A stretch of DNA of 64,000 nt from Voacanga thouarsii (GCA_026120185.1 JANUWF010002120.1:372001-436000); one strand, 5' to 3'; shown: positions 46,346 through 58,800, counted from the stretch's first letter. Notes: generated by a model not told the origin, from the letters alone. Numbers and translations are program-made.

Positions 46346-48111
46346 GTCAGATGCAACGAGTGTCCCCACCCAGCATCCAGCGAATGACTCAAAATAAAAA
46401 GCGTCCGCAGACGCAGTAATTACCAAGTGCTAAACGGCTAACCAGGATGACTAATATCAATGTCATGTCGCCCTGTTTCGAGTAAGACAATCCCTAGAAC
46501 TAGCTAAATTACTTGGGGTCATCTATCTCTAACATGAGCTAATACAAATATCAAAGTCCTTGTTGAGTACTCAACGTTAACAATACGAACCCCGTCTAAG
46601 TAATCAGGCCAGAGGGTTATCTGATCTCGAAGGACTTTCAAATCAAAACAGTTTTGCGGCAAAATAAAATTTTCTAAAATTTGATCCTACTAACTCGCAA
46701 GTCAGATCATCATTCACATAGACTCCGCAGAGCTAATCAATTCATTCTATGGTACATCAGACCAATAAAATAATTTTAGGGATCAAAAGGTCGTTTTCCA
46801 AAAGTCAATGTCATCACGAGAGATCATTTTCCAAAATCATGTTAAAATAGGATAAAGAGTTTTATTCACACATCAAAATATGTTTCCAAGAGTTTTTAGG
46901 TCATTTTTTCCATACTCAATTACAAAAGTCATTTAAGGGTATTCAGGTCATTTTACCCATACCCGATTCCAAAAGACTTTCTAAGGGTATTCGGGTAATT
47001 TTACCCTTATCCGATTTGAAAAGTGTTCACAAGAGTTCCAATAAGGATATTTCAGTCATTTACCGAATACCCGATTCCATAGGAACTCATTTCAAGAAAT
47101 TCAGAATTCTAATCCCAAAAGAGGGTTAAATTCAAATATTCCAAACACAATTCCATAAAATGATCCAATAAGGACATTCTAGTTAATTTATGAATACCCG
47201 ATTCTAAAGTTTACCATTTCTAAAAAATCCCAAGTTTTTAATCCAAAGGGGACTAAATTCACAAATTCAAGCTTTAATCATCCATTAAGGTTTCCAAGTC
47301 AAATATGAACTTCATTCGAGCCCAAAGTGGCATAAGAATAATTCTTGCTCAGATCAACCTTAAGGATATTCAGGAATTTCCAAAATGGTATAAAACATAC
47401 CATTTCATGAAAAAGTGAAGCACACTGGCTTTTAAAAGGTTTTAGAAATCAAAAGGGCTCACCTCGTGTCCTAACTAAACTCTTTTTGTTTACGGCCGTT
47501 CAACTAACGTTTAGCCGACGGGGCCGACGGTTAAGGAAAACGTTCAACTTTCGTTCACGTTGTTTTTTCATCGTTTGATCAATTCTTTCATTTTTCTTTT
47601 CTCACATCCTTTATCCCTTCATATACAAGGGATTCACTTTATATTTCTCATTTATTTCATCCAAAATCACACAATTAGTCATCCTTAAGTCCATTCATTT
47701 TCGGACTCATTTTTCTAGAATTTCCCAGATTAACACATGATTTTGTTTTGCATATAACTTTCAATCCATAGCTCCGATTTGGCTCTATGATCTACCAAAA
47801 TGACCGTAAGACTCTTAAATTTTCTGTATTGTTATTTTTCTAAGTCTTAGTTCCTGTGACATTTTACTGGGCGAAATCAACCCCAGTAGTTTTGTCTCAA
47901 TTTCATTATTCATGCTTTCTTTTGTTTTCCTTTAGCTTTTAGCAATTGGGAATCATTATTTCATTCAATCCTCCTTCAAATCATCTTCAATTCTAAATTT
48001 CTAGTAGCTCATAAAAGTCACACTTATTTAACACAAATTCATCTCTTCTAATCAAAAGCTAGTTTGAACCATTTTTTCCAACCAAGTAAATTTCATTTTT
48101 ACTGTACTTTG

Positions 48112-49907
48112 TGCTGGGTATCTCTCATACATATCATATATGGCATAGCAGAAAAATAAGAACGAGATATCATCCCAGGACTCACATACGAGTGGAAAAT
48201 AAGACATATAGAGAACAAAGGTAAAGGCTTTACCTTTCTTTGAGCGTTCGAAAAATAAAATTTTTCTTCTTGTCTGACGATTGTAGCACGATCCAATAAT
48301 TCTCTTGATTAAACACCACGAGAGTTGAATATCTAACTACTATAATCACAGCATGTGATTATCTCTAATAGAAATCCACACAAAGGATCATACTCAAGCA
48401 CCAAGATTTTTTGTGCTAGCAAAAAACAAAGTGGCGGCTAGGGTTCTTCTTGTTTTTCAGAAAAATAAGAGAGAGAGAGAGAAGAAGAAGAAGAAGAAGA
48501 AGAAGAAGAAGAAGAAGAAGAAGAAGAAGAAGAAGAAGAAGAAGAAGAGAAGGGTTTTTAGGAGAGTTGTTTTCCTTGTGTTGCTCACACAAAAATAGGT
48601 ATCGCGTGTCTCTCCTATAGAACATTAAAAAACCTACTTAAAACAGTCCAGTTGAGAATTCTATAACAAATAGAATTCCCTAATTGTAATTGGTAACATC
48701 AAGTTCTCACAATTACAATTTGGACCATTAATTATAACTAATAATAATTTGGCCACAACAACTTCTCTTTCTCGTAATTAACCACACTATGTTATCAAAT
48801 AACATTTTGAGTATATAATCCTCTATTTTGTGTGACCTATTAGGTTTCCCAGTCAATTGGTAGCAAATATGAATTAATTCAAACGTCTTTGAGATTAATA
48901 ATCCATAATTAATTAGAATTAATCATATCAATTCTAATCAGGATTGGTTTATTAATTCATCAATTAATAAACACATATTCCCAGATTATGAGTGGTATCT
49001 AGCAACACATCATGACCACCCAAGAGTCTAGGAAGTCAAGTGGCTTAACATGAACCCTTCAATATTAAACTACAGTGCAATTAACTCCTTTCACCATACA
49101 ATATCTCATTCGGTTTGGAGTACGGAATTAGTGCCAACTCACTCCAGAATATATTAATTCTGGCCCGAATATAATAGTACTTGTACCAGGAAACCACTAC
49201 TCTAGATGTGTATCAATTGGAACTATTTAAAATACACAGTCGCCTTGGCCAAGGACTTCTCGAGTAGTAATTCCTACAAGTAGCCGTGAGATATTCGCCC
49301 CTACTATTAGGAGTGATGAATTCTTTATTGACCCTCTCAACTATTTTCGTTTACCTCGCAATGTACCCAACATCCATCCTATAGGTGGCCCTCGATCTGG
49401 ATCCAGAGATTGGAATCAAAGCACAATACTCAACAAACAAAGTACCTTGGAGATCTCAAGTCAAAGATACTTACACGTTTGCTATATTGAGATTATATCA
49501 CTGGCACTAAATAGTTATCCATGTGATTATCTCATAGCTAGGTCATCCAATGAACTTGTTCCATTAGCAAGTGTCCATGCATTAACTTTGAGTATCTCAA
49601 TACTTACGGATATGAGAACCACCGCTTGATCAAATTAGGAAGTCTAATACATGCTAGTCTTAATGCATTAATGATGTCCAGTCTCATTAATACTACGACT
49701 GGGGACTATTTAAGTACTAACATTATAGTGTAGTAGGAATCTCATATCATGATTTCCTTAACACAGTGTTGTACTAGGGACTTTATCTAACAGTTATATT
49801 ACACAAAAGTAAAAAAAAGAAACTGTAAAATAAATAACGCCTTTTATTAAAATACAATGTGTCATATACAACATACAAGTGATTGCCTCTAGGGCATAAC
49901 ACTAACA
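48112..49907 (-). repeat. Solo LTR of Copia family Y
   Basis: In LTR orientation it starts TGTTAGTGTTATGCCC at 49907 and ends ACCCAGCA at 48112, flanked by the perfect 5-bp duplication CTTTG (48107-48111 and 49908-49912). 1796 bp long, opposite in orientation to Y and inserted in the same G2 LTR. It contains the (GAA)n tract. Confidence 0.92.
48480..48549 (+). repeat. (GAA)n microsatellite
   Basis: About 70 bp of GAAGAAGAA in the Y solo LTR. The Y 5' LTR has only a short CT-rich stretch in the matching place (43200-43225), so the run expanded in this copy. Poly-Lys and poly-Leu ORFs across it are not genes. Confidence 0.95.
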
Positions 49908-51023
49908 CTTTGATCATCTTCACTTCAACCGAAAATAAGCCTTGAAGCTACCATAATTATTCAGTTTTTCCTCACACAAAACATCATTCAAAGGCCCTTA
50001 GGCAGCCGGCACATATACAAGCATATATAAAGTTCATACACAAAAGTTTACAAACCCTAACTTTGATCCGAAATCAATACATGAAAGTTATGTTTTCATG
50101 TTAAAATCCATATCAATATAATCACCGTAATGGGCTCTATGACTTTAATTGTTGAAGCATAGTCTTTTAACTTGTATGTGGGATCTCTTGGCTTGATTTT
50201 GCTCCAAGAACATATACACATCTTTCTTTCTCTCTCATTTTTCTTTTTTTCTCCCTATTTTTCTCTTGCTTTTCTTTCCTTTTCTTCCTCTCTTCTTTTC
50301 CTACTCCTTATGCACGAAATTTGGTTGTTTTTTAGCTCCTTAACCACCATTCTTGGTCCAAATTGGTGACCATTTGGTCACAAATTGTGTGCTACCCACC
50401 ATGTATTGCAATTTCATTTGTCCACCAATTTTTTTTATTTATTTTGTAAAAATTATTTGATATGGTTTATTTTGTATGAAATCTCATACAACCTCTCATA
50501 ATGTGACACATGTCCCTATCCACCAATCACATAGTGCTACACGTCCAAGTTTTACCCGCATTTCTAATTTTTCTCAGAAATGGCCAAAATCTGGTTCGGA
50601 ATGGAAAAATATTTTTCTTCACCATTCAACACAACAAATTTCACTAAATCCATTGGTAATACTTAAATTCTTCAATTCCTTCTCTACTTGGTCAAATTTG
50701 AAGCCAAAGTTGGGGGCGCGGGTAGAATGACGAAAATGCCCTCGATACCCTAGGTAGCATAATTCATACCAAAACGTGCATTTATTACACTAATCAATTT
50801 CTTTTTTCAGAGTACCCTACAATTCTTATTTTATTAATAATAATAGTCTTCCAAAAATTTAGGGTGCGAGTAGAACAAATCTAATAATTACATCCAAGTC
50901 TCGACCAAATTTTATTCCACCAAAATATTCGCCTTATTACACCAACTAACTTTTGTTCTGGACATCGGTACAAATTCTTATTCTATTACCAACCAATCAA
51001 AAGTAAAAATGTGGGATGTTATA

Positions 51024-51038
51024 TCATCCCCTCCTTAC
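51024..51038 (-). promoter_or_regulatory. G2 polypurine tract
   Basis: On the minus strand GTAAGGAGGGGATGA abuts the 3' LTR. It primes plus-strand synthesis in Gypsy elements. Confidence 0.82.
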
Positions 51039-51109
51039 AAAAAATTTCGTCATCAAAATTAGCTTACACTTAGAATAAATCTGGATAACTTTCAATATCC
51101 TCACTTTCA

Positions 51110-51480
51110 TTTTTCCCAAGTTGCATTTTACACAGGATGATGATTCCACGATACTTGTACAAATGGAATTTTCTCATTCCCCAATTCCTTTTCAGCACAC
51201 TCCATGATCTTAATAGGCTTTTCTTCATTCTTCAAGCTTAGAGTCAATTCAATGAGTTCTTCATTCAAAATGTAGGCAGGATCAGACATATACTTTCGAA
51301 GTTGGGATACATAATACACATCGTGAATAACTTGAAGTTCTACTAGTAACTCCAAATCGATAGGCTACTTTCCCAATCCTCTTGACAATAGGGTACGGTC
51401 CAACATCTTTTCTTGTTCTTTGATTCCCAATTGTTGTTGTGGAGCCAACTTCAAGAATACATGATCTCATTCTACAAATT
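51110..51480 (-). pseudogene. G2 integrase C-terminal region with chromodomain-like tail
   Basis: A minus-strand open stretch (51355-51128) contains DVYYVSQLRKYMSDPAYIL, the block typical of the end of Gypsy integrases, and VQVSWNHHPV, matching the start of the chromodomain-like tail seen in Tekay/Del-type elements. The next codon is a TAA, followed by remains of the ATWE motif at about 51125. Upstream (51470-51380) DVGPYPIVKRIGKVAYR is the preceding GPY/F-like module in another frame. This domain influences target choice in related elements. Confidence 0.8.
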
Positions 51481-52340
51481 CCAAATCTCTCTTACATCGA
51501 TTCGTATGACTTTTTTGTCTATGCTGAACTGCCTCCAACTTGATGTTAATCATCTTCAGAGCATGTCGAACTTTTTCAAGACCCAAAGCATCCTGTTCAC
51601 CCATTCCTCTTTTTGGACTTCAATTCCTTCTATAAAGAGCTTCAAATAGGACCATTCCAATTGTTAATTGATAACTTTTATTGTATATGAATTCTGCATA
51701 CGCTAAATTATCAATCTACTTAACTCCAAAATTCAAAATGCAAGCCCAGAACATGTCTTCCAAAATTCCATTCACTTGTTCTGTCTATCCATACGCATGT
51801 AGGTGTGCTGCTATACTAAACTTTATTTTGGTCCCATTCCTCTACTGCAGCTTAGTCCACAACGTTGAGGTAAATCTAGGATCTCGGTTTGACACAATAC
51901 TAGAGGATACTCATGCAGTCTGATTACTTCCTCCATATAGATTTCACTTAACTTCTCTAAGGAATTTCATTAATTAATAGGAATGAAATGAGCAGACTTA
52001 GTTAGTCGACCCATTATCACCCAAATAGTATCTCGCTACTCTACTATCATAGGTAATCCTATAATGAGGTCTATAATAATTTCATCCCATTTCCACGATA
52101 GAGTAAATAATAGTTGTAACCCTCCAAACCATTGTTAATTGGCTTTCCTTTACTGACAAATTAAACATCGAGTTACAAGGTCTGAATTGTCCTTCTTCAT
52201 ACCAATCCACCAATAATGTCGCTTTAGGTTCTGATACATCTTTACGACTTCTGGATGGATGGTATACTTACTCTAAGGTGCCTCCATTAAAATATCTTAT
52301 CTCATCGCATATTGTTTTAGAATACAATACCGACCCCGGT
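51481..52340 (-). pseudogene. G2 integrase core (degenerate)
   Basis: Minus-strand fragments: IIIDLIIGLPMIVE (first catalytic D region, near 52080), VIMGRLTKSAHFIPIN (near 52010), and a decayed segment ending in KRDLEFVE-stop-DHVFLKL (51470-51510). The second D block is frame-broken and further stops are scattered. The HHCC finger is expected around 52330-52150 and is only partly readable. The corresponding part of G1 is at 1-250. Confidence 0.7.
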
Positions 52341-52469
52341 AGCAATTAATCCCATCATTGTCCTTTCAGAACTCATCTTCTCCTGTATTCGCCTCATTCT
52401 GTACTAACTTTTGCACTTTTCATCTTTATCTTTCTCTCTCTTCAATTGTTGCAGGAAGGCAGGTTGAAT

Positions 52470-52961
52470 GAAAGTATTACTTATCCTTATTTTTTCATCT
52501 ATTGCAAACACTTTTAATTCCGGAATTTGTAATGTCTGAAGAGCTGATAAATTTGCCTTCCTACTAAGGACATTTACTACTGTGTTTACTTTTCCAGGAT
52601 GATACTTAATTGGACATTAAAATTCTTCCAAAAATTCCTTCCATCAACTTTGCTTTAAGTTCAAATCCTTTTGAGTAAAAACATAATTCAAACTTTTGTA
52701 GTCGGTGAAGATTTCTAACTTAGCCCCACACAAATAATGTCTCCATTCCTTAAGTGCAAACACAATAGCAACTAACTCCAAATTATGTGTAATGTAATTC
52801 TTCTCATGAGATTTCCATTTCCTAAAAATATAAGCTATCACCTTTCTCTCCTGCATCAATACTCCACTCAATCCTTCCTTTGACACATCTGTGTATTCCT
52901 CATAAGGCTTGTCCATCACTGGTAATGTTAAAATAGGAGCAGAACTTAATCCTTTTCTCAA
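52470..52961 (-). pseudogene. G2 RNase H
   Basis: The stretch 52961-52644 reads SSAPILTLPVMDKPYEEYTD, then VLMQERKVIAYIFRKWKSHE, LELVAIVFALKEWRHYL and LEIFTDYKSLNYVFTQKDL. The catalytic D (YTD), E (LELVA) and D (FTDYKSL) are all present. After a stop at LKQS-stop-W the tail YHPGKVNTVVNVLSRKA (about 52620-52560) has N for the last D. This is the best preserved RNase H of the Gypsy copies. Confidence 0.88.
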
Positions 52962-53740
52962 CTCCTGGAATTTTCCCTCACATTTTCCAATCTAAACATA
53001 AGGAATTTCTTTTAGGTGAGTCGACTCAAAGTAAAGCTATCTTAGAAATTTTCTCAGTAAATCTCCGATAATATCCTACAAATCCCAGAAAACATCATAT
53101 TCAATTAGAATCTCAGGACGTTTCCAGTTCGTCACTACTTTAACTTTTGCAGGATCTATTGTACTCGTGACTTTGGATATCACATGCCCCAAGAATGCTA
53201 CTTCTTGTAACCAAGACTCACACTTACTGAATTTTGCATATAGTTTGGTCTCTCTTAACTTTCCTAATACTTTCTGAAGATTATTGTTCATGATCTTAGG
53301 GATCTTTGGAGTACACGAGAATATCATCTATGAATATAGCCACAAAATTGGCTGAAATGTCCGGTGCATTAGATCTATGAAACAACAGGCATTAGTGACA
53401 CCAAATGGGTATCACTACAAGCTCAAAAGGTCTATATCGTGTTAAATGTAGTTCTCAATATATTTTCTTCTCGAATCCGAACTTAGTAATATTCTTGCCT
53501 CAAATCTAACTCTGAGAATTATCCTGCTCTTCGTAACCGATCAAATAATTCATCAATCATAGGTAATGAATATTTATTCTTTATCGTTACCACATTTAAC
53601 CTCACAAATCTATATACATCCGTGGCGACTCAACTTTCTTTCTAACAAACAAGATAGGTACTCCCCAAAGTGAAGTACAAGATTGAATGAATTCTTGCCC
53701 CATTAATTCCTGTACTTATTTCTTAAGCTCCTACAGTTCT
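52962..53740 (-). pseudogene. G2 reverse transcriptase
   Basis: At about 53335-53300 the minus strand reads VAIFIDDILVYS with both catalytic aspartates intact. The frame 53327-53076 then gives KVLGKLRETKLYAKFSKCES, VAFLGHVISK and AKVKVVTNWKRPEI, after which the SFLGLAGYYRRF motif is frame-broken. Upstream, palm and finger segments to about 53740 are in other frames with stops. The order relative to PR and RNase H is normal. Confidence 0.85.
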
Positions 53741-54370
53741 GTAGGTGCCATTCAATAAGAAGTTCTTGAAATTAGTTCTGCCAATATCACTAACTCAATA
53801 GAAAATTCTACTTCTCTCTTTAGTGGTAATTCCTTCAATTTCACTGAAAAAACATCCAAATACTCATTCATAATAGGAACTTCTCTGGGTTTCTTAACCC
53901 CTCTTGGCTTATTAATTACATAGGCCAAGTACCCAGTACACATTTTTCTTTTTTTTATTATCTTCCGGGCCTTGAGTCCCAACATACAAGTATTACTTTT
54001 CCTCCTAGCCTCGTTTACAATTTCCAATATAGGTTTCCCAGGCTAATGGAATTGTACTATTTTATGTCTACAGTCAACTTGATTACAATGCTGGGATAGC
54101 CAGTCTATGCCCAAGATAGCATCTTAGTCCTCTATGGGCAGACATATCGAATCTCCTCTAAAATTTCATTTCCTACTAAGATCTTATATTCCTTATGTAC
54201 TTTCTCACTATTCATTTACTTTTCCAATGGGGTACTGATAAGCATTTCTTATGAAGTTTCTTCCCCTTTTTTATCCCTATAGCGTCAAGAAATACATTGG
54301 CAACAAAGGAATGCGTAAAACCGGGATCTACCAATACTTTAGCATCATGATTTAAAGCTAAGGAGTGTAC
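53741..54370 (-). pseudogene. G2 protease and linker to RT
   Basis: VLVDPGFTHSFVANVF at about 54345-54290 is the retropepsin active site, with DPG in place of DTG/DSG, a variant seen in some plant Gypsy elements. It is followed by AILGIDWLSQHC-like sequence near 54110 and, from 54027 to 53752, RKSNTCMLGLKARKIIKK, CTGYLAYVI, REVPIMNEYLDVF and LKREVEFSIELV, the conserved linker. The catalytic D and G are present, unlike in G1, but the frame is broken between blocks. Confidence 0.8.
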
Positions 54371-54890
54371 CTTTCACTACTATGATATGATCATCCATCT
54401 TCATCTATACAACAACTCGAGCATTTACTTAGTTTAGCAGATCCGGCTCTAGGGGTAGAAGCTTATCTAGGTTCTCTCTTTCTAGTCTGACCTCTGCCCC
54501 TGATTGTTTTTTCCTGGTCACCTCCATCCTTCTATCCTTTGGAGGTGAGGGCAATTGAAACTTTTATGCCTTTCCTTCCTACAGTTAAAGCATCTAAAAG
54601 AGGGTTGTCCTCCAGTTGGGCTTCCCCCCCTCTGCATTTTTCCTTCTTCTGCCATCGAGGTCCTCTGGATCTTTTCTGACTTATACCCCGAAATTCACTT
54701 CGATTTCTCCTACTCATATTCTCATTTATTCTAGCATTCTCATTAGCTCTAATAATAGTCCCAGCCATCCGTTGAATGGTATCAACCATTTTCTAGAAGA
54801 TTTAGAACATAAAATAATCCAAATTCACAAGGTGGGAACCTTCCACATGTGATTCCTCCACCATTGGCTCAGGATTATGTTGAGTATTTT
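54371..54890 (-). pseudogene. G2 gag remnant with intact zinc knuckle, capsid domain not found
   Basis: Minus-strand reading gives EPMVEES near 54865, then MVDTIQRMAGTIIRANENAR, NMSRRNRSEFRGISQKRSRG and, in a second frame at about 54600-54545, GQPSFRCFNCRKERHKSFNC: a complete CX2CX4HX4C knuckle. Between the N-terminal block and the knuckle only about 90 codons are present, where a capsid domain of roughly 200 residues would be expected. G1 has the same arrangement. A single frameshift near the knuckle breaks the frame. Confidence 0.7.
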
Positions 54891-55057
54891 GCGATGATAT
54901 CCAAAAGTTCATTTAGGAGACGTCTGTACAGTTCATACAATTTTGCTAGTAAAATGATATAACATAACTTAGGAGCAGGCACAAAAGAGTTATAGTGCAC
55001 ATAGCAGGATCATAACATATATTCATTCTCATTAAACACAAAGCCAGTATAAAATTC

Positions 55058-55490
55058 GTGTGTCAAGCATATAGTCATATACACTGACCGAACTGTACAT
55101 ATCCTACTACATATATCCACGTCTTATCATCCTGCTCATCATCATCACTATCTAAAACCAGAGGTTCTGAATTAATAGAAATCATAAATGTACTAAATGC
55201 TTCACCTTCATCCACATCAAGGTCCGACCAAGCTAATATGTAAGAGTCTATCTCCAATTCTTTCTCAAACTTCTCGATCGCAGGTACTTTCAACTCGGGT
55301 ACCTCCTGATCTCTTCCTATCTCAATATCCTCCAAACATAACATCTCATCTTCTAATACTCCTAGAGTACCCCCACAAAATTCCTTCTCATTATCCTCAG
55401 ACAATACTATACCACCGGGGACACTATCCTCCTCATCACTATCCTAATGGCGTGATTCAATATCGCCATCAATTTCATCAAAATCACCAC
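55058..55490 (-). CDS. Acidic ORF between PBS and gag of G2 (unknown function)
   Basis: The frame 55490 to 55075 contains GGDFDEIDGDIESRH, a TAG, DSDEEDSVPGGIVLSEDNEK, VLEDEMLCLEDIEIGRD, EKFEKELEIDSYILAWSDLD and SEPLVLDSDDDEQ. It matches the acidic ORF of G1 block by block (LEDEILCLKDVEVGRD, EFEEELEIDSDILA). The TAG that ends the G1 ORF is CAG here, so the reading runs on to TWIYVVGYVQFGQCI. Net charge is strongly negative; no signal peptide, membrane segment or known domain is visible. It could be an accessory protein of the family or a detached gag extension. Confidence 0.55.
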
Positions 55491-55629
55491 CCATCTTGTT
55501 ATGTGGTGACGATGTCCTCTTAGGAGTAGGTGTCCTTTCCAGACTGAGGTCTCACACAAATAAGGTAACGACTGGCACTATAGGGTCAAATGCACTCCCG
55601 GTGAGTCAAAGTGTATAAAGGCATCCAGT

Positions 55630-55776
55630 CTAAGTGAAATATCCTGGCACACCTGTTCGGTGGGTAATCCTAACCTTCCCAAATCTTTTCACACCCGAAT
55701 GCTCATCTATCTCATTCTTCCCATCATTACAGCACTCATCTATTGGGCGCTTGCCTTTATCACTCCTATCTGTCAT
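55630..55776 (-). CDS. Short leader ORF of G2
   Basis: ATG at 55776, 62 nt from the PBS. It reads MTDRSDKGKRPIDEC and continues to a TAG at 55630, about 48 codons. G1 has the same start, spacing and length. An upstream in-frame ATG at 55821 exists but is not conserved, so 55776 is preferred. Confidence 0.5.
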   Translation of the reverse strand: MTDRSDKGKRPIDECCNDGKNEIDEHSGVKRFGKVRITHRTGVPGYFT

Positions 55777-55837
55777 ACATCCACAATAAAAGATTTCTAT
55801 CAATCCCCATGACGATACCACAGTTCTATAAAACTAA

Positions 55838-55849
55838 GCTCTAATACCA
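55838..55849 (-). promoter_or_regulatory. G2 primer-binding site (tRNA-iMet)
   Basis: The minus strand reads TGGTATTAGAGC, one change from the perfect site of G1, two bases inside the LTR boundary. Confidence 0.9.
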
Positions 55850-55851
55850 AT

Positions 55852-58800
55852 TGTAACACCCCTACTAAAGGTAATAGAGGAAGCATATCAAAATCGAGTG
55901 TCGTCCCATCCAGTCACCCAGACAAGGAGTCTTTGTAATGAAAAAAAAAACCAACAGAGTATGTAAGGTCCAGATCCATACAACAACCCATATTGATGGT
56001 CACGTGCACATACATAATAAAGAACCTTATACATGAAAATTTCCATTCAACATCAGTAACAAGGTACATTATCCAAAAGGAAAACGCTTGGACCTATTCT
56101 GTTGTCACTGTGGTATCGTCCTCTATCCGTAGGTCTACTTATCTCCAGATCCTACAAAAAGGGTAAGATAAAAGACACGTGTGAGTCCCGTGTGTGCTAG
56201 TGCTTTATCAAAGAGACAAAGTACATAAAAATTTTATAGAATAGCATATTATTTGTTCACTAGAAATGATTCTAAAATTCTTTAATGAAGAGTTTATTCA
56301 AAACTTAATTATTTTGAAAAATTATATTTCAATTTTCAGATCATTGCCCCAATTTTCAAATCATAGGCACTTCTCCAATAAAAGGTCGGCTTGTATCCAT
56401 ATGCAAGTCCCGTAGTACTTACCTTCGGCACCATGTATCATTGTACTGAGACCACAGCCTCCAAAACTCAACCGTGCGTCACCGGAATAAGTACACTGCA
56501 GCGTAGTTCTTTTCAGGTATACCGTAACATATCTAGTGTACTGCAGCACACAATTTTTTACTTGCCACCATAAGCCAGGGGTCCCAATCCTAACGTCAAT
56601 CACCATCGAGGCGGTAAGGAGTCAGACGCACCGACTGTCCCCACCCGGCATCCAGCAAATGACTCAAAATAAAAAGTGTCCGCAGACGCGACAATTGCCA
56701 AGTGCTAAATGGCTAGCCAGGATAACTCATATTAATATCCTGTCGCCCTATTTCGAGTAAGACAATCCCCAAAACTAGCTAGGTTACTTGGGATCGTCTA
56801 TCTCTAACATGAGCTAGTACAAAGATCAAAGTCCTTGTTGAGTACTCAATGTTAACAATACCAACCCCGTCTGACTGATCAGGGCAGAGGGCTATCTGAT
56901 CTGGTAGGATTTTCAAATCAAAATAGTTTTAGGGCAAAATAACATTTTCCAAAATTTGATCCCACTGACTCACAAGTCAGATCATCATTCACATAGATTC
57001 CACAGAGCCAATCAACTCATTCCATGGTACATCAGACCAATAAAACAATTTTAGGGATCAAAAGGTCATTTTCCAAAAGTCAATCTCATCACAAGAGATC
57101 ATTTTCTAAAATCATGTTAAAATAGGATAAAGAGTTCTGTTCACACATCAAAACATATTTCCAAGAGTATTCGGGTCATTTTCCCCGTACTCGATCACAG
57201 AAGTCATTTCCAAGGGTATTCAGGTCATTTTACCCATACCCGAATCCAAAAGACTTTCAAGGGTATTCGGGTAATTTTACCCTTATCCGATTTGAAAAGT
57301 GTTCACAAGAGTTCCAATAAGGATATTTCAGTCATTGACCAAATACCCGATTCCAAAGGAACTCATTTCAAAACATTCAGAATTCTAATCCCAAAAGAGT
57401 GTCAAATTTAAATATTACAAACACAATTCCATAAAATGTTCCAATAAGGGCATTCTAGTTAATTTATGAATACTCGATTCTAAAATTTACAATTTCTCAA
57501 AAATCCTAAGTTTTTAATCCAAAGGAGACTAAATTCACAAATTCATGTTTTAATCATCCATTAAGGTTTTCAAGCCAAATATGAAGTTTATTCGAGCCCA
57601 AAGTGGCATAAGAATAATTCTTGCTCAGAAAGACCTTAAGGATATTCAGGAATTTCCAAAACGGTATAAAACATAGCATTTCATGGAAAAGTGAAGCATA
57701 CTAACTTTTAAAAGGTTTTTGAAATCAAAGGGGCTCACCTCGTGTCCTAACTAAACTCTTTTCGTTTATGGCCGCTCAACCATTATTTCCACTCTTTTCA
57801 ACATTCCATTAGTCGTTTACCGACAAACCTACACCAAACATCTTTTTTGAGTCAAATCATGTTAGGCCAAAAAATAGCCGACAAGTAGCTGACGTGCCTA
57901 ATGGTTAGCCGACGTCTAACCAACGTTTAGCTGACAGGGTCGACGGTTAAGGAAAACGTTCAACTTTCATTCACATCATTTTTTCATCGTTTGATCAATT
58001 CTTTCGTTTTTATTTTCCAACATACTTTATCACTTCATATACAAGGGATTCACTTAATATTTCCCATTTATTTCATCCAAAATCACACAATTAATCATCC
58101 TTAAATTCATTCATTTTCGGACTCATTTTTTTGGAATTTCGCAGATTGACACATGATTTTGTTTTGCACGTAACTTTCAATCCATAGCTCCGATTTGGAT
58201 CTATGATATACCAAAATGACCGTAAGACTCTTAAATTTTTTGTATTATCCTTTTTTTAAGTCTTAGTTCCCATGACATTTTACTGGGCGAAATCAACCCC
58301 AGTAGTTTTGTCTCAATTTCATTATTCATGCTTTTCTTTGTTTTCCTTTAGCCTTTAGCAAGTTGGAACATTAATTCATTCAATCCTCCTTCAAATCATC
58401 TTTAATTATGAATCTCCAAATTTCCAGTAGCTCATAAAAGTCACACTTATTCAACACAAATTCATCTGTTCTAATCAAAAGCTAGTTTGAACCATTTTTT
58501 CCAACCAAGTAAATTCCATTTTTACTCTACTTTAATCATCATCACTTCAACCGAAAATAAGCCTTGAAGCTACAATAATTATTTAGTTCTTCCTCACATA
58601 AAACATCATTCAAAGGCCCTTAGGCAGCCGGTACATATACAAGCATATATAAAGTTCATACATAAAAGTTCACAAACCCTAGCTTTGATCCGAAATCAAT
58701 AAATGAAAGTCATGTGTTCATGTTAAAATACATATCAATATAATCACTGTAATGAGATCTATGACTTTAATTCTTGAAGCATAGACTTTTACCTTGTATG

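Larger units (their letters stand above)
41067..51023 (-). repeat. G2 3' LTR, interrupted by two Copia insertions
   Basis: The LTR sequence proper occupies 41067-41844, 46346-48111 and 49908-51023. It begins TGTAACACCCC on the plus strand and ends GATGTTATA, with the terminal CA changed to TA. Relative to the 5' LTR it lacks about 130 bp near 47503 and about 15 bp at the Y junction (41844/46346). Confidence 0.9.

Noticed and set aside
48413..48625. Lys-rich and Leu-rich ORFs on both strands
   Set aside because: Produced by the (GAA)n microsatellite in the Y solo LTR.
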